Part shown: positions 23,774 to 32,976 of the stretch, piece after piece
How positions within the stretch are numbered: position 1 is the first letter of the stretch
How the letters are laid out: each line of letters begins with the position of its first letter
From: Aquabacter sp. L1I39
GTDB lineage: Bacteria; Pseudomonadota; Alphaproteobacteria; Rhizobiales; Xanthobacteraceae
Length of the DNA: 64,000 bases
NCBI RefSeq assembly: GCF_017742835.1
Contig: NZ_CP072392.1
Span: 3,805,695 to 3,869,694, forward strand
Direction: 5' to 3'
The notes under the pieces: generated by a model
The model's input: the letters and a program-made list of their open reading frames with translations, nothing else
What the model was told of the DNA's origin: nothing
Databases searched by the model: none
Program-made: the position numbers and the translations under genes

Positions 23774-26380
23774 TCAGGCCGGCCCGATGGGGCCGAGCGG
23801 TGCGTCGATGAGGCTGCGGCTGCGCTCGCGCCGGTCCACCATCTGGAAATACAGCAGCTTCACCCCGTCCATGATGAGCGTCCAGGCGAGGCAATAGACC
23901 CACACCACGCCGATCAGCAGCCAGGGCAGAGCCGGCATGAAGAGGCCATAGGCGCACATGAGGATGGCGAAGACCTGGGTGCCGAAGATCGCGGCCAGCA
24001 CCGGCCAGCTGGGATAAGGCGGCTTGAACAGCGTGCCCTGCACCCGTGACACGAAGAACAGGAGATGCCCGCCTGCGGCCAGCTGAAGGAACAGCATGGT
24101 CTGCACATGGGGCAGGTCCATGGGCAGGATGGCGGTGAGTTCGGGACTGCGCATCCAGAACATGCCGAGCATGACGATGCCGAAGCTCTGCACCAGCGCC
24201 ATCAGGCCCATGATGGTGGAGAAGGAGATGATCCGGTGCATGTTCCAGCGCACCGGCCGGTCCTGAACCTTCACATTGTCATAGGCGATGGTCATGATCG
24301 GGATGTCGTCCAGCAAGGCCTGGAACACGATCATGATCGCGGTCAGCGGCATGAAGTCGTAGACGAGATAGACCAGCACCACCACCAGCATGATGTTGAT
24401 GGTCATGGCGATGCGGTAATAGATGTAGCTGGTGATGCGCTCGAAGATCGCCCGCGCCTCCATGATGGCGTGGATGATGGTGGACAGGCCCGGCGCGGTC
24501 AGGATCAGCGCCGCTGCCCCCCGCGCCGCGTCCGTCGCCCCGCTCACCGCCACGCCGCAATCGGCCTGCTTGAGGGCGGGCGCATCGTTCACGCCGTCGC
24601 CGGTCATGGCGACGATGTGGCCCCGCTCCTGCAAGGCCTTCACGATGGCGAACTTGTGCTCAGGGAAGACGCGGCCGAAGCCATCGGCCACTTCCACTGC
24701 GCGGGCGGTGTCGATGGCGATGCGCTCGGGGCTGGAATCTTTGCCGAACACGTCGCTGGCCACCAGCAGCCGGTCGCCGAGGCCCAATTGGCGGGAAATC
24801 TCGCCGCCAATGGCCACATCGTCGCCGGTGACCATCTTCACCGTCACACCCAATTCCTTCGCCCGCGCAATGGTGGCGGCGGCGTCTGGCCGGGGCGGAT
24901 CGAGCATGGGCAGGAGGCCGAGCAGGGTCCAGTTCGTGCCATCCGTGGAACGGGCGACGCCAAGGGCGCGGGTGCCGGAGCGGGCAAGGTCCTCCACTTT
25001 GCCGAAATAGGCGCGGGCGGCGTCGCCGTCTGTGAGGCCGCATAGGGTGGCGATGGCCTGCGGTGCGCCTTTCGCCACATGGATCACCTGCCCATCAGGC
25101 CCCCGGTGGCTGGCCGTGGTCTTCTTGTTGACGGGATCGAAAGGCGTGAAATCCACGGGGACGTAGGTGGCGAGCGCAGAGGCATCCGCCGCCGCGATCA
25201 CCGCCTTGTCGATGGCGTCGTCGCTCTGGCGCTGGGAGGCGAGGGCGGCCGCCATCACCAACTCCTCCGGCTTGGCATCGCCGAACGGAATGGCCGGCTG
25301 CAGCGTCAATTGGTTGAGCGTCAGGGTGCCGGTTTTGTCCGAGCATAGGATGTCGACCCCGGCCAGCTCCTCAATGGCGGAGAGGCGGGAGACGATGGCC
25401 TTCTGCTTCGATAAGGCGAGCGCGCCCAGCGCCATGGTGACAGACATGACGGCAGGGGTGGCCACCGGCACCGAGGCCACCAGCAGCACCAGCACCAATT
25501 GTACGATGGAGCCCGCATGGCTCCATTCCCAATGTCCGTCGGCACCGATGTCGCGCCACACCTGCGCGAACACCAGCACCAGGGCCAGCGCTGCCGACAG
25601 GATGATGAGGAAGTCCCCCATCTGGATGACCGCCTTTTCCGCATGGGACTTCGCCCCCGCGCTCGCCACGAGGCGGGCGGTCCGGCCGAAGAAGGTGGCG
25701 TTGCCGGTGGCGGTGACGAGCCCGGTCATGGTCCCCTGGCGCACGATGGAGCCGGAATAGGCGCTATCGCCCACCGCCTTGGACACGGGCAAGGATTCGC
25801 CCGTGAGCGCCGCCTGGTCGACGGAAAGGTACTTGCCTTCCACCAGCAGAAGGTCGGCCGGCAGCGTCTCACCACCTGCGACGCTCACCACGTCGCCAGG
25901 CACGAGGTCCGCCGTGTCGATGGTGACCCAGGCGCCGTCGCGCAAGGCGCGCGCCTTCAGTGCGAGGCTCTGCTTGAGGGCGGCCAGTGCGCTCGCCGCC
26001 TTGCTGTCCTGCCAGAAGCCCACGATGGCATTATAGATGAGCAAGCCCATCACCACGGCAAAGTCGGGCCAGTCGAAGCGGATGAGGGAGAGCAGGGCGG
26101 CGGCTTCGATCATCCAGGGGATGGGCCCCCAGAAATAGCCGACCAGCTTCTCCCACTTGCCCTCTTCCTTTGCCTCTATGGCGTTGGGGCCGTATTTTTC
26201 CTGGCGGACCTTCACCTGCGCGCCGGAAAGGCCGCTCGGGGTGCTCTCCAGTTCCTCGAACTTGACCGCGATGGCTGCCTGGTCGAGCCGGGACGCAGCC
26301 TCCGAGGAGGTGCGCGTTTCGGCGCCGGACACGTTCCCCGCCACGGCCTCATGGGCCGGTGCCACCATTGCCTGTGACAT
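23774..26380 (-). CDS. Plasma-membrane-type H+-ATPase (P-type, class IIIA)
   Basis: An 868-residue ion-pumping ATPase. Visible parts are the N-terminal cation-transporter domain (LSGAQVKVRQEKYGPN), an actuator domain, phosphorylation motif CSDKTGTLTLNQL with Asp348, the ATP-binding KGAPQAI loop, MVTGDDVAIGGEISRQLGL, and the hinge MTGDGVNDAPALKQADCGVAV, plus about 10 membrane helices. The sequence style and lack of metal-binding N-terminal domains match plant and fungal Pma1-type proton pumps found in some bacteria and archaea. ATG 26380 has GAGAGG upstream; an upstream ATG at 26413 is in frame but less likely. It lies 171 bases downstream of the DUF3141 gene on the same strand. Confidence 0.88.
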   Translation of the reverse strand: MSQAMVAPAHEAVAGNVSGAETRTSSEAASRLDQAAIAVKFEELESTPSGLSGAQVKVRQEKYGPNAIEAKEEGKWEKLVGYFWGPIPWMIEAAALLSLIRFDWPDFAVVMGLLIYNAIVGFWQDSKAASALAALKQSLALKARALRDGAWVTIDTADLVPGDVVSVAGGETLPADLLLVEGKYLSVDQAALTGESLPVSKAVGDSAYSGSIVRQGTMTGLVTATGNATFFGRTARLVASAGAKSHAEKAVIQMGDFLIILSAALALVLVFAQVWRDIGADGHWEWSHAGSIVQLVLVLLVASVPVATPAVMSVTMALGALALSKQKAIVSRLSAIEELAGVDILCSDKTGTLTLNQLTLQPAIPFGDAKPEELVMAAALASQRQSDDAIDKAVIAAADASALATYVPVDFTPFDPVNKKTTASHRGPDGQVIHVAKGAPQAIATLCGLTDGDAARAYFGKVEDLARSGTRALGVARSTDGTNWTLLGLLPMLDPPRPDAAATIARAKELGVTVKMVTGDDVAIGGEISRQLGLGDRLLVASDVFGKDSSPERIAIDTARAVEVADGFGRVFPEHKFAIVKALQERGHIVAMTGDGVNDAPALKQADCGVAVSGATDAARGAAALILTAPGLSTIIHAIMEARAIFERITSYIYYRIAMTINIMLVVVLVYLVYDFMPLTAIMIVFQALLDDIPIMTIAYDNVKVQDRPVRWNMHRIISFSTIMGLMALVQSFGIVMLGMFWMRSPELTAILPMDLPHVQTMLFLQLAAGGHLLFFVSRVQGTLFKPPYPSWPVLAAIFGTQVFAILMCAYGLFMPALPWLLIGVVWVYCLAWTLIMDGVKLLYFQMVDRRERSRSLIDAPLGPIGPA

Positions 26381-26550
26381 GTCCGCCTCTCTTCCCCGCT
26401 GCCCTAAAGCCAAGCCCGCGCATGCTCGCCCATGGCTGGCGCGGTTGAATTGATGCGGCGCAACACCCTTTGCTCGGCACGACAGGGCGTCGGCCGTGAC
26501 ATCCCCATCCTTCCGGATCCAGGAATGGTCGAGTGGCAGGGGCGTTGGCC

Positions 26551-28887
26551 TTATTCCGCGGCGCTTACCAACACAGGGCCGCCGGCCACCGGAACACTCG
26601 CCACATCCGGCGGCACTGGCACTTGCAGAAGCTCGGCCAATGCGCGGATGTGCTGGCGTTCGGCCGTGCTCAGCGGACCCGCGGCAAGGGACATGGCGTG
26701 GATCTTGTCCACGAGGATCGTCCGGTCGGACGGGTGCGGCACCAGCTGCGGGATGGCCTTGACGGCGGCGTCATATTCCAGGAGCAGGATGTAGAACTGA
26801 TGCCGGACCAGTTCCTTGAACGCGGCGATCGGCATCTGCATCAGGTCCTCGCGCGCCTCGTTGAGGACCCAGGCGCTGCGATCGTCCAGTGCCTGCTCGG
26901 CGGACATCACGAAGAGCGCTGCCCGCACCAGGGCCTCGTTGAAGCCCCCCACAGCCACCTGCGACCGGAACTCGGCAATCTTGCGCTCCCGGAACGCCTT
27001 CTTCTCTGGCGAGACGGCAGGATAGTCGCGGATCTTCTCGTCCGCCCCGATGCCGAGTGCTGCCTGCACCACAGGTGAGCCATAGAAGGCGAAGAACGTC
27101 GCTTCCACCCAGCGGTCCCGCAGGTCGCGCCAGCTGTCCAGGGCGGTGACGATCTGCTCGGACGCGCGCTTCTCGGCTGCCCGGAATGGATTGTCGTCCT
27201 CCAAGGGCCTGCGATTGGCCTTGGCCTGCTCCACTGCGGGGGCGAGGCTCTTCATGATCGGGTTGCTGTCCGCAAACAGCCGGTAGCTCAGACGCAGCGG
27301 GTTGGCGTTGAACAGGAAGTCCGACATCTGCGGCGTCGCGAGAGCTCGCACCGCCGGCTGGAGCAGCGTACGGTAGAGGGCGAGATTGATCTGGGACAGC
27401 CGCCGCACCGCCTCGAAGGCGCGATCGTCCTCGGTGCTGTTGCGGCCATAGGCCCGGATGTCCTCCAGCGAGCGCGCCTCGAAGCGGCTCTGCCAGACAT
27501 GACCACCGGCCGCTATCTCTTCCGCGCTTGCCGGGGAAATGACCAATTCATAGAGGCCCGGCGGCAGGCAGTCGATCAGGTCCATGAGGCGCACCATCTC
27601 CGCATCCTCCTTCGCGCCCACCTTGGCGGACACGAAGATGGCGAGGTGGCCGACCTTCTGGTTCATGCAATAGACGATGGTGCGCCCTTCGGCGCGGATG
27701 TCGTTCACGTCCTTGTAGAGATCGAGGATCCAGCCCAGCGTCTGGGGCGGCGGGCTGATATTGTCGCCAAGCGAGGTAAAGACGATCACGGGCGAGTCGA
27801 TGTTGCGCAGGTCGAACACCGAACCGTCGCTGGCGCGCAGGGCGTTGCGGGACAGCTTGTCGCCGATGAACATCTCGTCCACCAGGAACTGGATCTCGTC
27901 CCCATTCAGCGTGATGAAGTCGCCCCACCACTTCTCGAATGAGAGATAGCGCGGCCCCTCTGTATCGATGGCCGCGTACACGTCATACTGCTTGCCCCAC
28001 AACCAGTTGGCTGGGTTGAGGCTGTCGAAGTTGAGGATCAGCCAGGTGCCGTCAAACTTGCCTTTGCCCAGGTCGCTGGTCAGCGCGGTCAGCCAGCTGC
28101 CGCCCAGAAGGCCGCCGGCATAGCGCATGGGATTCTTGCCGTGCTCGCCTTGCCAGTATGAGATGGGCGAGCCGGCGACCATGCAGGGGCCGAACAGGTC
28201 CGGCCGCAGCATGGCCACCATGAGCGTCTGGTAGCCGGCCTGGCAATTGCCGATGGCAAAGGGCGGGGGAACGTCTGGATGGAGGTGCGCCACCGTCTCG
28301 AAGAAGGCCACCTGCCCTTCCACCACATCAAGGAAGGTCTGGCCGGGCTCCGGCTCGGCGGAAAAGGCGATGAAATAGACCGGATGGCCATTGGCCAGGG
28401 CCTCGCCGATCTCGCTCTCGGTCTTGAAGCCACCAATGCCCGGCCCCTGGCCTGCGCGCGGGTCCACCACCACCACCGGGCGGCGGGTGGGATCCACCTC
28501 CACGCCAGGGGGAGGAATGATACGGGTGAGGGAATAGTTGATGGGCCGCGGCAAGGCATGGCCGCTGGCGATCACCTCATGGTCGAAGCTGAGGACCGTG
28601 GCGGTGGGGCGGGAGGTGATCTCTTCCTGCTGGTTGCCGCGCTGGCGCATCAGGTCCGCAAACAGGATCGAGCGCTGCCAGCTGTCCTGAAGATAGTCGG
28701 CGAAGGGGCCGCCGGGCAGATGCGGAAGCGCCGTCGTCCGCGCAAAGGGCAGAGCGGGCAGCGCCTTGCCCGGATTGGTCCAGGCCTCGACGAAGGACTT
28801 GAAGGAGGGCAGCGCCTTCGCAGTCGGGAACCAAGCGGCCGGGTCGAAGGGAGAGGGGGTGCCGGAGGTGGTTGTCTGCGCGCCCAT
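26551..28887 (-). CDS. DUF3141-family protein, alpha/beta-hydrolase fold with PhaC-like triad
   Basis: A 778-residue protein of the DUF3141 family. Residues about 130-430 form an alpha/beta-hydrolase domain. The nucleophile elbow reads AIGNCQAGYQ, placing Cys215 where PHA synthases have their catalytic Cys. SLGDNISPP gives a candidate Asp375, and VGHLAIFVS a candidate His414, the same order and local motifs as in PhaC (GYCVGG, EDHIAP, GSGHIAG). A long helical C-terminal region of unknown role follows. There is no signal peptide. ATG 28887 has AAGGAGCG upstream. Catalytic role in acyl transfer or hydrolysis is inference; no defined function is known to me. Confidence 0.85.
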   Translation of the reverse strand: MGAQTTTSGTPSPFDPAAWFPTAKALPSFKSFVEAWTNPGKALPALPFARTTALPHLPGGPFADYLQDSWQRSILFADLMRQRGNQQEEITSRPTATVLSFDHEVIASGHALPRPINYSLTRIIPPPGVEVDPTRRPVVVVDPRAGQGPGIGGFKTESEIGEALANGHPVYFIAFSAEPEPGQTFLDVVEGQVAFFETVAHLHPDVPPPFAIGNCQAGYQTLMVAMLRPDLFGPCMVAGSPISYWQGEHGKNPMRYAGGLLGGSWLTALTSDLGKGKFDGTWLILNFDSLNPANWLWGKQYDVYAAIDTEGPRYLSFEKWWGDFITLNGDEIQFLVDEMFIGDKLSRNALRASDGSVFDLRNIDSPVIVFTSLGDNISPPPQTLGWILDLYKDVNDIRAEGRTIVYCMNQKVGHLAIFVSAKVGAKEDAEMVRLMDLIDCLPPGLYELVISPASAEEIAAGGHVWQSRFEARSLEDIRAYGRNSTEDDRAFEAVRRLSQINLALYRTLLQPAVRALATPQMSDFLFNANPLRLSYRLFADSNPIMKSLAPAVEQAKANRRPLEDDNPFRAAEKRASEQIVTALDSWRDLRDRWVEATFFAFYGSPVVQAALGIGADEKIRDYPAVSPEKKAFRERKIAEFRSQVAVGGFNEALVRAALFVMSAEQALDDRSAWVLNEAREDLMQMPIAAFKELVRHQFYILLLEYDAAVKAIPQLVPHPSDRTILVDKIHAMSLAAGPLSTAERQHIRALAELLQVPVPPDVASVPVAGGPVLVSAAE

Positions 28888-29362
28888 GGATCGCTCCTTG
28901 CTGTCCCGTCGCGCGTGCCGCGCAATCGGAATGCCGAGGGGGCCACCGTTCACCAGGAGGCACGAAGGAGAGAGCGGAATAAGTCGCCCACAGGGACGAA
29001 AAATCCTTGCTTTCCTTCACAGGCCGCTGGCCGCGATGGGTCATCTCCCGCTCGATGGGGCGAACCGTAGGTCGTTGGAAGCTTGGCCGCAATTACGCAG
29101 AAATACCAGATCTCGGCTGCTGCGGCGCATTGCAGGCGAATACATGTGGCGCGCAGGCACTCATTTTCCTTGGGTCGGGAAAATGAGTGCTGGGCATCAG
29201 GTCATTGTGACAAAGGGGGAAAGGTGGTGTCCGCCATATGGGCGGAGGGTGCATTGCATCATGAACTTGAGGGACCTCTGTGCCAGGAGGTGGCGCGAGA
29301 CCAGACCAAAGCCGTGGCACTTCAGGTCAAGCGTCGCGGCGTGAAGGCCCCGAACGGCCTGG
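28888..29362. other. 475-base gene-free stretch
   Basis: No credible coding region on either strand. The part near 28888-28990 probably carries the DUF3141 promoter. The rest holds a striking 13-bp inverted repeat (29157-29190) and a smaller one, CCGCCATATGGGCGG, at 29231-29245. Some of it could be an untranslated or small RNA, but nothing decisive is visible. Confidence 0.5.
29157..29190. repeat. Perfect 13-bp inverted repeat with 8-base spacer
   Basis: Arms GCACTCATTTTCC and GGAAAATGAGTGC enclose TTGGGTCG. It is AT-richer than its surroundings and has no T-run on either side, so it is not a standard terminator. Confidence 0.7.
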
Positions 29363-29518
29363 TCAGCGCGACGGCGGGTCGACCTTGACGCCGTTCGGAC
29401 CCACCTCGATCTGAAGCGAGCGCTCATCCTTCTCGTGTTCCTGATAGGTCTGGTAGGCAAAATAGCCGCCAGCAACCACCAGGACGGCGATGATGGCATA
29501 AAGACCGGTGCGGCTCAT
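29363..29518 (-). CDS. Small single-pass membrane protein
   Basis: A 51-residue protein: MSRTGLYAIIAVLVVAGG starts a single transmembrane helix (about 5-23), followed by a charged soluble tail (QEHEKDERSLQIEVGPNGV) that looks like a small beta hairpin ending KVDPPSR. GGAGACTT precedes ATG 29518, which supports real translation; the frame is open far upstream but that part is not protein-like. It lies 77 bases after the FMN oxidase gene on the same strand. Function unknown. Confidence 0.65.
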   Translation of the reverse strand: MSRTGLYAIIAVLVVAGGYFAYQTYQEHEKDERSLQIEVGPNGVKVDPPSR

Positions 29519-29595
29519 AGCGAAGTCTCCGTTTGTTTCGCTGGAGCAACGCACGGCCAAGCATCCGGTTCCGGAAAAAATAGCCAAGCTGAAAG

Positions 29596-30696
29596 TCACG
29601 CAGGGTCGGGCGCAGGCGGCCAGAGCACTGAACGATCCACCTGCGCGAGCGTCGTGCGTCCAGTCAAGGCCATGGCCACTTCCAGTTCCGCCCGCAACAG
29701 ATGCAGCACATGGGCGACGCCGGGCGCGCCCGCGGCCGCCAGACCATGCAGGCAAGGCCGCCCCACCAGCACGGCCCGCGCCCCGAGCGCCAGGGCTTTT
29801 AGGATGTCAGTACCTCGCCGGATGCCGCCATCCAGCAGGACGGGCACCGCCCCCGAGACAGCTTCTGTGACGTAAGGCAGGGCATTGATGGCGGCGGGCA
29901 CCGTATCGAGGACCCGGCCGCCATGGTTGGAGACGATGACGCCGTCCATGCCCAGATCGACCGCCCGGCGGGCGTCGTCGGGATGAAGGATGCCCTTCAG
30001 CAGAAGGGGCAGGCGGGACACATCCCGCAACCACACCAGATCGTCCCATCCGGGCAAGGCATCCAGTGCGCCGGTGAAGACAGGCACCTCGCCCATGGCG
30101 GCGGAAGCGGGCGTGGGCAAGGGCGGCAGGCCCCTCAGATGCACAGCATCCACACCCGCCGGCAGGCGGAAGCCGGCCCTCTGTTCCCGGTTGCGCAGGC
30201 TCACCGGGGCGTCCACCGTGACCACCAATGCGCCGCACCCGGCATCTTCTGCCCGCTGAACCAGGTGCTGCGTCACGTCCCGGTCTGGATGCATGTAAAG
30301 CTGGAACCAGAGCGGCGCGGTGGCGAGGGAGGCGATCTCTTCCACCGCCACGCTCGCCTGAGTGCTCACGACCATCACCGCACCCATGGCGCCCGCGCCT
30401 TGCGCAGTCGCCCGTTCGCCCTCGGGATGGGCGAGGCGGTGATAGGCGGTAGGCGCCACCAGGATGGGGTGGGGCAGGTCGAGCCCCAGGAGCGACAAGC
30501 GGGTGTTCGCCCCTTTCAGATCGGGCAGGATGCGGGGCGACAGTCGGATGCGATCAAACGCGGCACGGTTCTCACGCAGCGTGATCTCATCGGCCGCGCC
30601 CCCTTCCAGATAGGCCTTTGTCTGTTCGCTGAGGCGCTCCAGGGCGAGCCTTTCATAGTCGGCGAGGCAGACGGGGATGAAGGGTGCTGTGGCCAT
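29596..30696 (-). CDS. FMN-dependent alpha-hydroxy-acid oxidase/dehydrogenase
   Basis: A 366-residue TIM-barrel enzyme of the glycolate oxidase/lactate dehydrogenase family, oxidising an L-2-hydroxy acid. Landmarks include the FMN-site [36 protein letters not shown], the active-site His in [11 protein letters not shown] and the phosphate-binding [15 protein letters not shown]...LVGRP. There is no membrane-inserting loop of the LldD type that I can identify, so it may be a soluble oxidase. Exact substrate (lactate, glycolate, mandelate) is not decidable. ATG 30696. Confidence 0.9.
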   Translation of the reverse strand: MATAPFIPVCLADYERLALERLSEQTKAYLEGGAADEITLRENRAAFDRIRLSPRILPDLKGANTRLSLLGLDLPHPILVAPTAYHRLAHPEGERATAQGAGAMGAVMVVSTQASVAVEEIASLATAPLWFQLYMHPDRDVTQHLVQRAEDAGCGALVVTVDAPVSLRNREQRAGFRLPAGVDAVHLRGLPPLPTPASAAMGEVPVFTGALDALPGWDDLVWLRDVSRLPLLLKGILHPDDARRAVDLGMDGVIVSNHGGRVLDTVPAAINALPYVTEAVSGAVPVLLDGGIRRGTDILKALALGARAVLVGRPCLHGLAAAGAPGVAHVLHLLRAELEVAMALTGRTTLAQVDRSVLWPPAPDPA

Positions 30697-30797
30697 GGCT
30701 TAGGGGCGCGGCGATCGTGTCCCGAAATGGGACGGTCGCGGTTCCGCGCGGAACATCTCGGGTGCAAAACCAGAGCGAATCGGGGCGTCGACGGGGG

Positions 30798-31319
30798 TCA
30801 TGCTTCGATCCGGCGCGCCTGCTGCGCCAGGAAGTCCAGGGCGCCTTGGAGAATGAAGGCGGCCGCATGCTGGTCGATCACCGCCGCCCGCTTGGCTCGG
30901 CTCACATCCGCTTGGATGAGCACCCGCTCCACCGCCGCGGTGGACAGACGCTCGTCCCACAGGGCAATGGGGCAGCTGGTGAGGCGGGAAAAATTTCGCG
31001 CAAAGGCTCGGCTCGCCTGGGCGCGAGGGCCTTCGGTGCCGTCCATGTTGAGGGGAAGGCCGAGGACGAAGGCGACAGTCTTCCGATCCTGCGCCAGGTG
31101 AAGCAGGCGCTGCGCGTCCGCCGTGAATTTGGTCCGCTTGACCGTCTCCACCACGGTGGCGAGCCTCCGGTCCGGATCGCAGGCGGCAACCCCGATGGTC
31201 TTAGTGCCGAGATCCAGGCCGATCAGGCCGCCGCGCGGCGCCAGCAGCGGCGCCAGCTCTGCCAGCGGGACAACAGGGGCGGGCGCTTCGGGCGGGGGCG
31301 GAACATTCTGATCGGACAT
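30798..31319 (-). CDS. ruvX: Putative pre-16S rRNA nuclease / Holliday junction resolvase-like RuvX (YqgF)
   Basis: A 173-residue RNase H-like fold nuclease. The first acidic residue is in [14 protein letters not shown], followed by [11 protein letters not shown] and the downstream [14 protein letters not shown]; the final conserved acid is in [17 protein letters not shown] Pro-rich extension of about 30 residues precedes the domain. ATG 31319 is chosen; an in-frame ATG at 31334 is possible. Members process the 5' end of 16S rRNA in E. coli. Confidence 0.9.
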   Translation of the reverse strand: MSDQNVPPPPEAPAPVVPLAELAPLLAPRGGLIGLDLGTKTIGVAACDPDRRLATVVETVKRTKFTADAQRLLHLAQDRKTVAFVLGLPLNMDGTEGPRAQASRAFARNFSRLTSCPIALWDERLSTAAVERVLIQADVSRAKRAAVIDQHAAAFILQGALDFLAQQARRIEA

Positions 31320-31430
31320 GGCCTTGGCTACCATGGATGGGGTGGGCTCGCCACCGGCGCGAGATGCGTTGCACCGCAGCCGGCCTTTCGGCATGCTCCG
31401 CCCGCCGTTCAAGACCGAAAGAGGCACCTC

Positions 31431-32141
31431 ATGAAAATTACCTGGTTCGGCCACGCCGCGTTCCGCCTGGATTTCGCGGACAAGGTGGTGCTCTTCGACC
31501 CCTTCTTTACCGGCAATCCGGCCTTCGTCAGCGACAAGGCCAAGGCCGCCGAGGGCGTGACCCATATCCTCCTCACCCATGGCCATGGCGATCATATCGG
31601 CGACACCGTGGCCATCGTGAAGGGGGCGGAGGCAGCCGGCCGCACCGTCAAGGTGGTGGCCAATCCCGAGGTGTGCGCCCATCTGGGCGGCGAGGGCCTC
31701 AGCGCGTTCGAGATGATGAACACTGGCGGCACGGTGGACATGGGCGGCTTCAGCGTCACCTTCGTGCGGGCGGACCATTCCTCGGGTGGCGGCGGCGCCA
31801 ATCCCACCTATCTCGGCAATCCCAACGGCATCATCGTCAAGGCGCCGGGCGAGCCGACCGTCTGGCACCTGGGGGATACCGACCTCTTCTCCGACATGGC
31901 GCTCATCAGCGAAATCCATGCCCCCGACGTGGCCTTTGTGCCGATCGGCGACCGCTTCACCATGGGCCCCGCCACCGCCGCGCTGGCGGTCAAGCGCTTC
32001 ATCACCGCCAAGACCGTGGTGCCCTGCCACTACGCCACGTTCGGCCTGCTGATCCAGGATCCGGCGCCGTTCGCGGACGCGCTGAAGGACGGTCCGGCCA
32101 AGGTGGTCATTCCGCCTAAGGGCGAGGCCTTCGCGGCGTGA
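31431..32141 (+). CDS. UPF0173 metal-dependent hydrolase (metallo-beta-lactamase fold)
   Basis: A 236-residue cytosolic enzyme. The short N-terminal [13 protein letters not shown], the di-metal motif [24 protein letters not shown] and the final PCHYATF give a complete ligand set of the UPF0173/YtkL group. Family substrates are not well defined. It is divergent from ruvX (111 bases) and convergent with pabC, with a hairpin at its end. Confidence 0.9.
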   Translation: MKITWFGHAAFRLDFADKVVLFDPFFTGNPAFVSDKAKAAEGVTHILLTHGHGDHIGDTVAIVKGAEAAGRTVKVVANPEVCAHLGGEGLSAFEMMNTGGTVDMGGFSVTFVRADHSSGGGGANPTYLGNPNGIIVKAPGEPTVWHLGDTDLFSDMALISEIHAPDVAFVPIGDRFTMGPATAALAVKRFITAKTVVPCHYATFGLLIQDPAPFADALKDGPAKVVIPPKGEAFAA

Positions 32142-32156
32142 TACGCCATGGCCGGG

Positions 32157-32182
32157 GACGGGCGGCGGATGTGCCGCCCGTC
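32157..32182. terminator. Hairpin between convergent UPF0173 and pabC genes
   Basis: A perfect 10-bp stem (GACGGGCGGC / GCCGCCCGTC) with a 6-base loop. Its right arm reaches into the pabC stop codon. No T-run. Confidence 0.6.
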
Positions 32183-32972
32183 AGCGCAAGGCCTCTTTCA
32201 GCCGCTCGGCCATGGTGCAGGACGGCAACGGGCGATCCTCAATGGATTGGAGGGAGCGGATGCCGAGGCTGGAGGTCAGGAACGCCTCTTCGGCGCGTGC
32301 CAAGGCCTCTGGCGTGAGGGTCATTTCGCGCCCACCGGCGGCGAGCACGTCGCGCCGCAGGATGCCGGGCAAGGCGCCGTCGCTGACCGGCGGCGTCACC
32401 AGGTGTCCGTCAATGATGGCGAACAGATTGGCATAGGTACCTTCCGCGATCTGCCCTTGGGTGTTCAGCAACAGGGCATCGTCATAGCCGCGCTCCGCTG
32501 CCTCCTGGCGGGCGATGATATTGTCGAGATAGTTAAGCGACTTGATCCGGGCGAGCGGGGAGTGCTCGTTGCGGCGCGTGGTCTGCGCCACGCAAAGCCG
32601 CGCCGGCGGCAAGGGGCCGGGCTGGGGGGCGGCTGAGACCAGGAGGGTGAGGTGCGGATCCGTCGGGGGAAGGATGCCGCGCGGCCCCGTCCCTCTCGTC
32701 ACCGTCAGCCGCGCCACGGCATCAGTCAGGGCATTGGCTTCGATCACCGCGCGGATGGCGGCCTCCAGGGCGTCCCGTGACCAGGGCAGGGGCATCCGCA
32801 GGACCCGCGCGCCCTCTTCCAGGCGCGCCAAATGCCCTTCCAGGCGCATAATATGCCCCTGCACCACCTTCATGGTCTCGAACAGGCCATCGCCCAAGGT
32901 GAAGCCGCGATCCTGTGGCGAGATGCCGGTGACCGCGGCCTGCACCACCGAGCCGTTCAGCCAGATCTTCAT
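32181..32972 (-). CDS. pabC: Aminotransferase class IV, probable aminodeoxychorismate lyase PabC
   Basis: A 263-residue PLP enzyme of fold type IV. It starts MKIWLNGSVV, has DRGFTLGDGLFETMKV, and the PLP Lys in RIKSLNYLDNIIARQEA, with E-G-T-YANLF nearer the C-terminus. Together with the pabB gene four bases upstream, this suggests conversion of aminodeoxychorismate to p-aminobenzoate for folate. A D-amino acid or branched-chain aminotransferase is the alternative by sequence alone; the pabB neighbour decides. No PabA glutaminase gene is adjacent. Confidence 0.87.
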   Translation of the reverse strand: MKIWLNGSVVQAAVTGISPQDRGFTLGDGLFETMKVVQGHIMRLEGHLARLEEGARVLRMPLPWSRDALEAAIRAVIEANALTDAVARLTVTRGTGPRGILPPTDPHLTLLVSAAPQPGPLPPARLCVAQTTRRNEHSPLARIKSLNYLDNIIARQEAAERGYDDALLLNTQGQIAEGTYANLFAIIDGHLVTPPVSDGALPGILRRDVLAAGGREMTLTPEALARAEEAFLTSSLGIRSLQSIEDRPLPSCTMAERLKEALR

Positions 32973-32976
32973 GGGC

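Noticed and set aside
29591..29755. N-terminal extension of the small membrane protein upstream of 29518
   Set aside because: The added residues overlap the end of the FMN oxidase gene, are rich in Arg/Gly/Ala and lack a ribosome site, whereas ATG 29518 has a good one.
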